A DNA stretch of 64,000 nt from an uncultured Dokdonia sp. GTDB taxonomy: Bacteria > Bacteroidota > Bacteroidia > Flavobacteriales > Flavobacteriaceae. The notes under the pieces were generated by a model, which was not told the DNA's origin, made no database searches, and saw nothing but the letters and a program-made list of their open reading frames with translations. Each line of letters starts with the position of its first letter. Positions within the stretch are counted from its first letter, which is position 1. The stretch is from NCBI RefSeq assembly GCF_947492535.1, contig NZ_CANLNH010000014.1, positions 55,292 through 119,291 on the forward strand, written 5' to 3'. Of this stretch, positions 50,001 through 58,348 are shown one piece after another. The translations under genes and the position numbers were made by a program.

Positions 50001-51143
50001 TTATTCTTTGATCAGACTTCTAGAGATCACAATTTTTTGAATCTCACTAGTTCCTTCATAAATCTGAGTGATTTTTGCATCACGCATTAAACGTTCTACA
50101 TGGTATTCTTTTACAAAACCATTTCCTCCATGTATTTGTACAGCTTCTACACTATGCTCCATCGCTACTTTTGAAGCGTATAATTTTGCCATAGCACTTG
50201 AACGATCATAGTTGTTTCCTTGGTCTTTATCCCATGCAGCTTTCATTACAAGATGACGTGCAGCATCGATCTCTGTGTACATATCGGCTAATTTAAAAGC
50301 AATTGCTTGGTGATTGCATATTTCTGTTCCAAAAGCTTTACGCTCTTTAGAATATTTAAGCGCTAGTTCATACGCTCCAGAAGCAATTCCTAAGGCTTGT
50401 GCCGCAATCCCGATACGTCCGCCAGAAAGTGTTTTCATTGCAAATTTAAATCCGAATCCATCTTCTCCAATACGGTTTTCTTTAGGAACCTTAACATCAT
50501 TAAATTGTAATGTATGTGTATCACTACCTCTAATACCTAATTTGTCTTCTTTAGGACCTATCTCAAAACCTGGCATTCCTTTTTCAACAATAAATGCATT
50601 AATACCACGGTGTCCTTTTGATCTATCTGTTTGTGCAATGACTAAATAAACATCAGAGCGTCCACCATTGGTAATCCAGTTTTTTGTACCGTTAAGTACA
50701 TAGTGATCACCTTTATCAATCGCAGTAGTTGCTTGCGAAGTTGCATCAGAACCAGCTTCTGGTTCACTTAAACAAAATGCACCTACAAATTCACCTGTAG
50801 CAAGTTTTGTAAGATATTTTTGTTTTTGTTCTTCATTACCATAGGCTTCAAGACCATAGCATACCAGCGAGTTATTTACAGATACAATTACTGAAGCAGA
50901 TGCATCTATTTTGGATAGCTCTTCCATAATGAGTACATATGAAATCGCATCCATACCACTTCCTCCATATTTTGGATCTACCATGATTCCTAGAAAACCT
51001 AGGTCTCCCATTTTTTTGACAAGTTCTGCAGGAAATTGCTGTTTTTCATCACGTTCTATAACACCAGGAAGTAATTCTGTTCTAGCAAAATCACGAGCTG
51101 CGTCACGTATCATTAAATGTTCTTCAGTTAAACTAAAATCCAT
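50001..51143 (-). CDS. Acyl-CoA dehydrogenase
   Basis: The 380-residue flavoprotein has the three acyl-CoA dehydrogenase domains with signatures GAFCLSEPEAGSDA, ITNGGRSDVYLV and QIHGGNGFVKEYHVERLMRD; the catalytic Glu is expected in IYEGTSEIQ. Short-chain specificity (butyryl-type) fits its length and sequence, but is not proven. It acts in fatty-acid or amino-acid degradation. It is monocistronic and diverges from anmK across an 83-bp region. Confidence 0.93.
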   Translation of the reverse strand: MDFSLTEEHLMIRDAARDFARTELLPGVIERDEKQQFPAELVKKMGDLGFLGIMVDPKYGGSGMDAISYVLIMEELSKIDASASVIVSVNNSLVCYGLEAYGNEEQKQKYLTKLATGEFVGAFCLSEPEAGSDATSQATTAIDKGDHYVLNGTKNWITNGGRSDVYLVIAQTDRSKGHRGINAFIVEKGMPGFEIGPKEDKLGIRGSDTHTLQFNDVKVPKENRIGEDGFGFKFAMKTLSGGRIGIAAQALGIASGAYELALKYSKERKAFGTEICNHQAIAFKLADMYTEIDAARHLVMKAAWDKDQGNNYDRSSAMAKLYASKVAMEHSVEAVQIHGGNGFVKEYHVERLMRDAKITQIYEGTSEIQKIVISRSLIKE

Positions 51144-51182
51144 AAGAGGAAAATTTTTTAAGAATTATGTAAAAATTGTATG

Positions 51183-51213
51183 CAAAGATACTAGAATCTT
51201 ACATTTTTCTCAA
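51183..51213 (-). promoter_or_regulatory. Promoter of the acyl-CoA dehydrogenase gene
   Basis: On the minus strand TTG (51213 to 51211), a 20-bp spacer and TATCTTTG (51190 to 51183) fit the Bacteroidota consensus. The start codon is 39 bp further. Confidence 0.6.
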
Positions 51214-51226
51214 TAATTTTAACGTG

Positions 51227-52297
51227 ATGGAAAGAAAATACTATAACGTTATCGGGGTGATGAGCGGAACCAGTCTAGACGGTATTGATTTTGCGTACGT
51301 AAAGATTGCTGTAAAACCACAGTATAATGCTCAAATTATAAAAGCAGAAACCCAGCCATATCACCACTTCTGGGTAGAAAAACTTCAAGAAGCGCTACAG
51401 TATACTAAAAATCAACTTGAAGAACTCAATACATCATATACACAATACTTAGGGGAAGCAATTAATAGATTTATTGAAAAAAATAACATTTCACGTGATC
51501 ATATCGATGCTGTATGTTCTCACGGACATACTATTTTGCATCAACCAGATCAAGGATATACCTTGCAAATAGGAAACCTTCCTGAACTTGCAAGAATTAT
51601 TCAATGTAAAACAGTATGTGATTTTAGAGTACAAGATGTTGCTTTAGGTGGTCAAGGAGCTCCTTTGGTTCCGATTGGAGATCAGTTATTATTTTCGGCA
51701 TATGACTATTGCCTTAATTTAGGTGGCTTTGCAAATGTATCCATGCAAAAAGAGAATATCCGTATTGCATATGATATTTGTGCAGTAAATACCGTGCTGA
51801 ATACCTATGCTCAAAAGCTAGGAAAGGCGTATGATGCTGAGGGCGCTTTCGCGAAAGCGGGAACAATAAATACATCATTATTAGAAGAACTCAACGCATT
51901 GCCATTCTATAAGAAAACCTATCCGAAGTCTTTAGGGGTAGAATGGGTGCAAGGAATTATTTTTCCTTTGATACATAGATATCGTTTAGATCCTAAAGAT
52001 GTTTTAGCCACTTTTACAGAGCATATAGCACAGCAATTAGCACATCAGTTTGATGAGAAATGCTCGGTCTTAGTAACTGGAGGAGGTGCGTATAATGAAT
52101 TCCTAATGTATCGATTACAAAAATTAAAAGATATAAAAGTGGTACTTCCTGATGATTTGCTTATTGAGTATAAGGAAGCATTGATTTTTGGACTGTTAGG
52201 AGTATTGAAATTAGAAGGTGTAATTAATTGCTTGTCAAGCGTTACGGGAGCGAGTAAAGATCATAGCTCTGGTGTTGTTATAGATTATACTTATTGA
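51227..52297 (+). CDS. anmK: Anhydro-N-acetylmuramic acid kinase
   Basis: The 356-residue cytoplasmic kinase starts at ATG 51227 (MERKYYNVIGVMSGTSLDGIDF); the nucleotide motif GxMSGTSxDG is typical of AnmK. Other motifs are CSHGHTILHQP, NLGGFANVS and TGGGAYNEFL. It turns anhydroMurNAc from cell-wall recycling into MurNAc-6-phosphate. The palindrome GCTTTCGCGAAAGC encodes AFAKA near residue 207. The longer frame to 51176 is rejected because it overlaps the promoter of the divergent gene. Confidence 0.92.
   Translation: MERKYYNVIGVMSGTSLDGIDFAYVKIAVKPQYNAQIIKAETQPYHHFWVEKLQEALQYTKNQLEELNTSYTQYLGEAINRFIEKNNISRDHIDAVCSHGHTILHQPDQGYTLQIGNLPELARIIQCKTVCDFRVQDVALGGQGAPLVPIGDQLLFSAYDYCLNLGGFANVSMQKENIRIAYDICAVNTVLNTYAQKLGKAYDAEGAFAKAGTINTSLLEELNALPFYKKTYPKSLGVEWVQGIIFPLIHRYRLDPKDVLATFTEHIAQQLAHQFDEKCSVLVTGGGAYNEFLMYRLQKLKDIKVVLPDDLLIEYKEALIFGLLGVLKLEGVINCLSSVTGASKDHSSGVVIDYTY
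51845..51858. repeat. GCTTTCGCGAAAGC palindrome, copy 13
   Basis: Perfect copy in anmK, read as AFAKA. Confidence 0.95.
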
Positions 52298-52493
52298 GTT
52301 TTACTTTTCTTATAAGAATAAAATATAATGTCAAATTCTCATAAAGTATTTTTTTGAAAATTAGCTGTTTGAGAAACAGGAATGTAAGCTGTATTACATT
52401 ATTAAGCATCTGATTTAAAATAACTTAGTAAGGATTTAGTTTCGGGGTTGACATATGGAAGAACAGTACGTTTGTTTTTAACCCTAAAACATA

Positions 52494-52895
52494 ATGATTA
52501 TGTATGTAATTTACCACGACCCAGGATGTGTATACTCTCTTATTTGTTTAGCTATTTTGAGAAGTAAAAAAGTAAATTATAAAAAGGTACACTATCTTAA
52601 AGAACCACTTACATTAGAAATTATTCAAGATCTTATTAAAAAATTAAATATATCTGCAGTCGATCTTATTCGAGAAGATCATCCAGATTGGAAAAAGTTT
52701 TATAAACACTTAGCATTAACAGAAGAAGAGATGATACATCTAATGCTCGAAAATCATGGGCTTATTACGAGACCTATTATAGTAAATGGAAATCAAGCGG
52801 TTATAGGACGTCCTCCTAAAAAAGTTATTAATCTACTAAAAGAGAATAGAAAAAGGGTTTCTAATTATACAAACAAAAATACGATCTTCTCCTAA
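52494..52895 (+). CDS. ArsC/Spx-family protein
   Basis: The 133-residue protein has the ArsC-like fold: active-site region YHDPGCVYSLICLAIL (Cys near residue 12), PLTLEIIQDLIKKL, and LITRPIIVNG with the conserved Arg. This matches arsenate reductase-related / Spx-type proteins, which are thioredoxin-like. The typical CxxxR loop is changed (no Arg five residues after the Cys), so arsenate reduction is uncertain. ATG 52494 and ATG 52500 are both possible. It stands alone. Confidence 0.7.
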   Translation: MIMYVIYHDPGCVYSLICLAILRSKKVNYKKVHYLKEPLTLEIIQDLIKKLNISAVDLIREDHPDWKKFYKHLALTEEEMIHLMLENHGLITRPIIVNGNQAVIGRPPKKVINLLKENRKRVSNYTNKNTIFS

Positions 52896-52972
52896 ATAAG
52901 ATATTCACAATATAATCTTTGTTTTTCTATTTATATTATAGATTCTTTAGCGCATAAGTACATTGTACTTTT

Positions 52973-52980
52973 TATATTTG
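52973..52980 (+). promoter_or_regulatory. -7 box TATATTTG of the dehydrogenase-nhaD operon
   Basis: A perfect TAnnTTTG match, 36 bp before the start codon; no clear -33 element. Confidence 0.45.
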
Positions 52981-53016
52981 TAATACACTAATTACTTTTT
53001 TAGGTGTACATACTAT

Positions 53017-54243
53017 ATGAGAGAACTACTAGCAAAGTACGAAGATAAAACCCCAGAAATTGTTTTTCATTGGAATGACCCAGAGACAGAAGCAGAAGGC
53101 TGGGTGGTAATTAATTCTTTACGAGGAGGTGCTGCCGGTGGGGGTACTCGTATGCGTAAAGGACTTAATATGAATGAGGTGCTTTCATTGGCAAAAACCA
53201 TGGAAGTAAAATTTACAGTTTCAGGACCTGCTATTGGAGGGGCAAAATCAGGGATTAATTTTGATCCTAAAGACCCGCGTAAGAAAGGTGTTTTAGAACG
53301 TTGGTATAAAGCTGTTTCTCCATTACTTAAGAGTTACTATGGAACAGGAGGTGATCTAAATGTTGACGAAATTCATGAAGTAATACCTATCACAGAAGAG
53401 AGTGGTGTTTGGCACCCTCAAGAAGGTGTTTTTACAGGGCACTTTCAACCTACAGAAGCAGATAAAATTAACCGAATAGGCCAATTACGTCAAGGCGTTA
53501 TAAAAGTGATTGAAAATCCTAAATTCTCTCCAGATGTAACACGAAAGTATACAGTAGCCGATATGATTACGGGATATGGTGTGGCAGAAGCTGTACATCA
53601 CTATTATGATATTTATGGAGGAGATATAAAAGGAAAGCGTGCTGTCGTGCAAGGTTTTGGAAATGTAGGAGCTGCAGCTGCATATTATCTAGCTCAAATG
53701 GGAGCAAAAATAGTAGGGATTATAGACATTGTAGGAGGGCTTATAAATGAAAATGGATTCTCTTTTGAAGAAATACAATCCATGTACCTCAACAAGAAAG
53801 GAAATACCTTAGGAGAAGAGAATTTAATTCCTTTTGACGAGATGAATGACCGTATTTGGAATCTTGAGACAGAGATATTCGCACCTTGTGCTGCATCTCG
53901 ATTGATTACGCAAGATCAAATAGATCGTATGATCGATACAGGGCTCGAAGTGATTTCGTGTGGCGCAAACGTGCCTTTTGCAGATAAAGAAATCTTTTTT
54001 GGACCTATCATGGAACATACTGATGCCAAGGTAAGCCTGATCCCTGATTTTATTTCTAATTGCGGAATGGCGCGTGTATTTGCCTATTTTATGGAACGTA
54101 AAGTGCAAATGACGGATGACGCTATTTTTAATGATACTTCTAGGATCATTAGAAAAGCAATTCAACAAACATATGATCAAAATAAAAATACAAAAAATAT
54201 TAGCAATACTGCTTTTGAAATTGCTTTAAAACAATTACTTTAA
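53017..54243 (+). CDS. Glu/Leu/Phe/Val-type NAD(P)-dependent dehydrogenase
   Basis: The 408-residue enzyme has the dimerisation domain with GGAAGGGTRMRKGL and a catalytic region (GPAIGGAKSGINFDP), then a Rossmann domain with VVQGFGNVGAAAAYYLAQMG. Its substrate may be glutamate or a branched-chain amino acid; the length fits the short family. It is followed after 23 bp by the NhaD antiporter gene, with which it may be co-transcribed. Confidence 0.9.
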   Translation: MRELLAKYEDKTPEIVFHWNDPETEAEGWVVINSLRGGAAGGGTRMRKGLNMNEVLSLAKTMEVKFTVSGPAIGGAKSGINFDPKDPRKKGVLERWYKAVSPLLKSYYGTGGDLNVDEIHEVIPITEESGVWHPQEGVFTGHFQPTEADKINRIGQLRQGVIKVIENPKFSPDVTRKYTVADMITGYGVAEAVHHYYDIYGGDIKGKRAVVQGFGNVGAAAAYYLAQMGAKIVGIIDIVGGLINENGFSFEEIQSMYLNKKGNTLGEENLIPFDEMNDRIWNLETEIFAPCAASRLITQDQIDRMIDTGLEVISCGANVPFADKEIFFGPIMEHTDAKVSLIPDFISNCGMARVFAYFMERKVQMTDDAIFNDTSRIIRKAIQQTYDQNKNTKNISNTAFEIALKQLL

Positions 54244-54266
54244 AAGCTTCTTAAAAACCAACTTTT

Positions 54267-55634
54267 ATGGAATCCGTTATTATATTAATTTTTGTTATTG
54301 GCTACTTGTCAATTACCCTTGAACATCCTTTAAAACTTGATAAAACAGTACCTGCACTTATCATGGCTTCCTTAATGTGGGCTTTCTTAGCAGTAGGATT
54401 TAGTCAGGGATGGTTTAATGTAATTGATTCCCATGAGCATGTGTATAGCTTTCTGTCTGGAGGAGAAGACGCAAAACATGGATTTGAAAACACCCTGTTG
54501 CATCATCTAGGAAAAACAGCAGAAATACTAGTGTTCCTTATTGGAGCGATGACTATTGTTGAAATTATCGACTTACATCGTGGTTTTGAAATATTGAAGT
54601 CAGTAGTCCGTACAAAGAGTAAGAAGCGATTATTATGGATTATTGGAGTGTTAGCTTTTATCTTATCAGCAATCATTGATAACCTTACAGCTACGATTGT
54701 TTTAATTACGCTATTGCGAAAATTAATCAGTAATAAAAATGAACGTCTTTGGTTTGCTGGTATGGTGGTAATTGCAGCAAATGCAGGAGGTGCATGGTCA
54801 CCTATTGGAGATGTAACAACAACCATGTTATGGATAGCAAACAATGTTTCTGTAATGGGACTTATTAAGACTTTAGTAGTACCTTCTATATTATGTTTTG
54901 CTGTTCCTTTTGGGATTGCTATGTATTTACCCGCTTTTAAAGGAGATATAGAAGTAGAAGAATTAGAAGAAGATGTAGAAGCTGGCCGCTTACTTAGTAG
55001 CAAAACGATGCTATTTTTAGGATTAGGAATGATTGTTTCTGTGCCTATTTTTAAAACATTAACGCATTTACCTCCATACATGGGGATGATGTTAGCACTA
55101 GGAGTTGTTTGGTTGGTTTCAGAATATATTCACCCTGAAGAAGATTTCTCTAAAGAACGTCGTCATTTATATTCAGCACATAAAGCACTATCTCGTATAG
55201 AGATTAGTAGTATATTATTTTTCTTAGGAATATTAATGGCTGTTGGTGCTTTAGAAACACTTGTATATGGTACCATTGGAGGAGGAGAAGTAGGTACATT
55301 ACGTTATTTAGCAGAAGTATTACAAGCTGCGATTCCTAATCAAGATGTGGTAGTCGCCTTATTAGGTGTATTCTCAGCAATTATAGATAATGTGCCATTG
55401 GTAGCTGCTTCTATAGGAATGTATAGTGAACCACTAGATAGTAATCTATGGCATGCCATTGCGTTTGCAGCTGGAACAGGAGGGAGTATGTTAATTATCG
55501 GATCTGCCGCAGGAGTTGCCGCTATGGGAATGGAAAAAATAGATTTTATCTGGTATCTTAAAAAAATATCTTGGCTCGCTGCTGTAGGGTTTTTAGTAGG
55601 TTACATATACTTAGTCATTATGTTCTCGTTATAA
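54267..55634 (+). CDS. nhaD: Sodium:proton antiporter NhaD
   Basis: The 455-residue protein has about twelve membrane helices, with family signatures IDNLTATIVLITLLRKL, NAGGAWSPIGDVTTTMLW and AIIDNVPLVAASIGMY in two inverted halves, as in the NhaD/ArsB superfamily. It exchanges Na+ for H+ at the inner membrane, which suits a marine bacterium. It lies 23 bp after the dehydrogenase gene and 51 bp before the exbB gene. Confidence 0.92.
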   Translation: MESVIILIFVIGYLSITLEHPLKLDKTVPALIMASLMWAFLAVGFSQGWFNVIDSHEHVYSFLSGGEDAKHGFENTLLHHLGKTAEILVFLIGAMTIVEIIDLHRGFEILKSVVRTKSKKRLLWIIGVLAFILSAIIDNLTATIVLITLLRKLISNKNERLWFAGMVVIAANAGGAWSPIGDVTTTMLWIANNVSVMGLIKTLVVPSILCFAVPFGIAMYLPAFKGDIEVEELEEDVEAGRLLSSKTMLFLGLGMIVSVPIFKTLTHLPPYMGMMLALGVVWLVSEYIHPEEDFSKERRHLYSAHKALSRIEISSILFFLGILMAVGALETLVYGTIGGGEVGTLRYLAEVLQAAIPNQDVVVALLGVFSAIIDNVPLVAASIGMYSEPLDSNLWHAIAFAAGTGGSMLIIGSAAGVAAMGMEKIDFIWYLKKISWLAAVGFLVGYIYLVIMFSL

Positions 55635-55685
55635 CACATACTTATTCCCCAGATAATTCGTTATGAACTTAACTAATCCTAAATT

Positions 55686-56390
55686 ATGATTAATATGTTA
55701 TTGCAAGAAGGCGCTCAAGATGCTGCCGATGCACTTTCTACAGATGAGCCTGTAGAAAAAACACTCTCTATAATAGACCTTTTACTTACTGGAGGTGTTT
55801 CTGGTATGGTGATTATAGGAGTACTATTTGTATTACTTTTTGTAGCTATTTATATTTATTTTGAACGCCTATTTGCTATTAAAGCAGCTTCAAAAATAGA
55901 TGGAAACTTTATGAATCAAATTCGTGATAATGTTTCAAATGGAAATATAGAAGCCGCAAAAATACTATGTGCTCAAACAAATTCTCCTGTAGCAAGATTA
56001 ACTGCGAAAGGAATCTCTAGAATTGGAAACCCACTAGAAGATATTAATACGGCTATAGAAAATAGCGGTCGGTTAGAAGTATACAGATTAGAAAAAAATG
56101 TAAGTGTACTGGCAACCATTGCTGGTGCGGCACCTATGATCGGGTTTTTAGGAACCGTAATAGGAATGGTACTTGCCTTCCATACACTAGCAACCAGTAG
56201 TGGTCAAGCAGATATGGGAACACTTGCCGAAGGTATTTATACGGCTATGACAACCACAGTAGCAGGACTTATTGTAGGTATTATAGCATATATGGGATAT
56301 AATCATCTTGTGGTACGTACAGATAAAGTAGTACATGCTATGGAAGCAAATGCAGTAGACTTTTTAGATTTACTTAACGAACCTATCTAG
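55686..56390 (+). CDS. MotA/TolQ/ExbB proton channel protein
   Basis: The 234-residue protein has three membrane helices (about 38-60, 140-162, 185-205) and the family block IAGAAPMIGFLGTVIGMVLAF and TAMTTTVAGLIVGI. With the ExbD and TonB-like proteins behind it, it forms the inner-membrane motor that powers TonB-dependent uptake or outer-membrane upkeep. The next gene starts 1 bp after its stop. Confidence 0.92.
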   Translation: MINMLLQEGAQDAADALSTDEPVEKTLSIIDLLLTGGVSGMVIIGVLFVLLFVAIYIYFERLFAIKAASKIDGNFMNQIRDNVSNGNIEAAKILCAQTNSPVARLTAKGISRIGNPLEDINTAIENSGRLEVYRLEKNVSVLATIAGAAPMIGFLGTVIGMVLAFHTLATSSGQADMGTLAEGIYTAMTTTVAGLIVGIIAYMGYNHLVVRTDKVVHAMEANAVDFLDLLNEPI

Positions 56391-56391
56391 T

Positions 56392-56784
56392 ATGAATCTC
56401 AGAGGAAGAAATAAAGTAAGCCCAGAGTTCAGTATGAGTTCTATGACAGATATTGTTTTTCTGTTATTAGTCTTCTTTTTATTAACATCTCCTGCGATTA
56501 CTCCAGATGCATTAGATCTTATATTACCAAAAGCAAAAGGGAAAACAAGTAATAAACAGAACTTATCTGTGAGTATCACAAAAGACCTGGATTACTATGT
56601 AAATAAGGAACGTATAAGTGAACGAGGTATTGAAGCTTTTATCACTAAAGAGCTAAATGGTGTAGAAGAACCTACCATTATTCTGAGAGCAGAAGAAGGT
56701 GTTCCTATCGAAAATGCCGTTAAGATAATGGATATTGCAAATCGTAATAAATACAAAATTGTACTAGCAGTACGACCTAATTAA
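56392..56784 (+). CDS. ExbD/TolR family protein
   Basis: The 130-residue protein has one membrane helix (about 18-40), with the motif SMTDIVFLLLVFFLLTSP that carries the essential Asp (D20), and a periplasmic domain with RAEEGVPIENAVKIMDIANR. It pairs with the upstream ExbB-like protein, the two genes being 1 bp apart. Confidence 0.92.
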   Translation: MNLRGRNKVSPEFSMSSMTDIVFLLLVFFLLTSPAITPDALDLILPKAKGKTSNKQNLSVSITKDLDYYVNKERISERGIEAFITKELNGVEEPTIILRAEEGVPIENAVKIMDIANRNKYKIVLAVRPN

Positions 56785-56797
56785 AAATAAAATATAC

Positions 56798-56811
56798 GCT
56801 TTCGCGAAATC
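56798..56811. repeat. Palindrome variant GCTTTCGCGAAATC
   Basis: One base differs from GCTTTCGCGAAAGC, between exbD and the tonB-like gene; flanks TACG/CGTA keep the extended dyad. Confidence 0.85.
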
Positions 56812-56830
56812 GTATAAAGAATCATACAAC

Positions 56831-57664
56831 GTGGCATACTTAGATACCCCACATAAGAAAAAGTCGTTTACCATAAGTAGCATTATTATGGCGATCATCC
56901 TATTGCTTATGTTTTGGGTAGGAATGGACTATTTAGATCCACCCCCTGAAGGAGGTATTGCTGTAAACTTTGGAACGTCTAGTGTGGGGTCTGGAAATGT
57001 ACAACCTACTAAACCTGTCGCTTCTGCTCCGAAAAATACAGCACCAGAGCCTGTGCCAACACCACCTCAACCTGAAATTACAGAAGAGGTAGTGACACAA
57101 GACACAGAAGACGCTCCAGTCATAGAAGAAAAACCTGAAGAAACCCCAAAACCTGAGGTAGAACAGCCAAAAGAGAAACCTGAAGAAAAACCTGTAGAAG
57201 AAGCAAAACCTGATCCTACACCAGATAAGAGTACTACAAATGCATTAGATGCCTTAATTAATGGTCCAAAAAAAGATGGTACTGCACAAGGAGGAGAAGG
57301 TGATGATAATCAAGCAGGAGATAAAGGAGATCCGAATGGCGATCCAAATGCATCTAGTTATTACGGAACTGGAAAAGGGCTAGATGGTGATGGGAACTAC
57401 CAGTTAGGAGGACGTAAAGCATTAGGAAAACCAAAACGTGTACAAGAATGTAATGAGGCAGGAATTGTTGTCGTGAGTATAGAAGTAGATCGTACTGGAA
57501 AAGTAATCAAAGCGGTACCTGGCGTACGTGGGACAACCAATAATACAAAATGTCTTTTAGATCCTGCAAAAGCGGCCGCACTTGCCACCAAATTTAATGC
57601 AGATTCAAAAGCACCTTCTAAGCAAATAGGAAAAATCGTCTACAGATTTAGCCTTTCTGATTAA
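56831..57664 (+). CDS. TonB-like energy transducer
   Basis: The 277-residue protein starts at GTG 56831 (MAYLDTPHKKKSF), has one N-terminal membrane helix (about 14-33), a long Pro/Glu/Lys-rich periplasmic linker (about 55-130, many PEEKPEE-like repeats), a Gly/Asp-rich stretch, and a C-terminal TonB-type domain (VVSIEVDRTGKVIKAVPG). It would transmit the energy from the ExbB-ExbD motor. No ATG gives the membrane helix, so the GTG start is favoured. Confidence 0.88.
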   Translation: MAYLDTPHKKKSFTISSIIMAIILLLMFWVGMDYLDPPPEGGIAVNFGTSSVGSGNVQPTKPVASAPKNTAPEPVPTPPQPEITEEVVTQDTEDAPVIEEKPEETPKPEVEQPKEKPEEKPVEEAKPDPTPDKSTTNALDALINGPKKDGTAQGGEGDDNQAGDKGDPNGDPNASSYYGTGKGLDGDGNYQLGGRKALGKPKRVQECNEAGIVVVSIEVDRTGKVIKAVPGVRGTTNNTKCLLDPAKAAALATKFNADSKAPSKQIGKIVYRFSLSD

Positions 57665-57791
57665 AAAATAATTCATTTTTAGGAAAATTGACAAGCTTTG
57701 TGTCGGTATTGACACGATAAAGCCTGTAAGTGATTTTTTGTTTGCCGACTCAATGGGCATATAAAAAATTAACGTAAATCATAAACATAAA

Positions 57792-58145
57792 ATGGAAAAT
57801 CAAATCAAAAATGCATTATTAGATCTTAAAGAATTATTAGGGAAAGGACAATTTATAGAAGCTATGGAAAAATACTTAGCTGATGATGTAGTTTTACAGG
57901 AAGCAAATAACGAACCTAAAATAGGAAAAGAGACTGCGCTAATCGCAGAAAAAGAACTACTAGCTACAGTCACTGATTTTGGAGGCTATGAAATGAAAAA
58001 TATTGCAGTGAGTGGTGATACATCATATTATGAAGCTGTAATGGAATTTACGACAAATGATGGTGTCTCTCATAGATTTGAACAAGTAAATCGTACTGTT
58101 TGGAGAGATGGAAAAATTATAAATGAACGTTATTTTCATGCTTAG
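57792..58145 (+). CDS. SnoaL-like (NTF2-fold) protein
   Basis: The 117-residue cytoplasmic protein is a single NTF2-like domain (KYLADDVVLQEAN, GKETALIAEKEL, FEQVNRTVWRDGKIINERYF), as in SnoaL-like proteins of unknown role. It is preceded by a 127-bp gap that contains an imperfect dyad (TTGTGTC/GACACGA near 57699-57717), and followed by a strong terminator. Function not known. Confidence 0.8.
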   Translation: MENQIKNALLDLKELLGKGQFIEAMEKYLADDVVLQEANNEPKIGKETALIAEKELLATVTDFGGYEMKNIAVSGDTSYYEAVMEFTTNDGVSHRFEQVNRTVWRDGKIINERYFHA

Positions 58146-58164
58146 AAAGTAATCGTTTCAATCA

Positions 58165-58204
58165 TAAAAAAGAGCAGCTCTATCATAGAGCTGCTCTTTT
58201 TTTA
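58165..58204. terminator. Terminator of the SnoaL-like gene
   Basis: AAAAAAGAGCAGCTCTA pairs with TAGAGCTGCTCTTTTTT around a 3-base loop. Confidence 0.9.
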
Positions 58205-58348
58205 TGCTTTCTTTTTGTCTTATGAGTACTAATTTTGAATATACTGTATTCGTGAAATTTGCAACTATTAGTTCTCTTTTTGGTAATTTTTACTATTCAA
58301 ACATAATTTTCTTAGTGTACCTTTATCATATCTTAAAGATTCGCTATT

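Noticed and set aside
54503..55081. 192-codon minus-strand ORF opposite nhaD
   Set aside because: Long only because of the composition of the opposite strand; no domain features, and nhaD is unmistakable.
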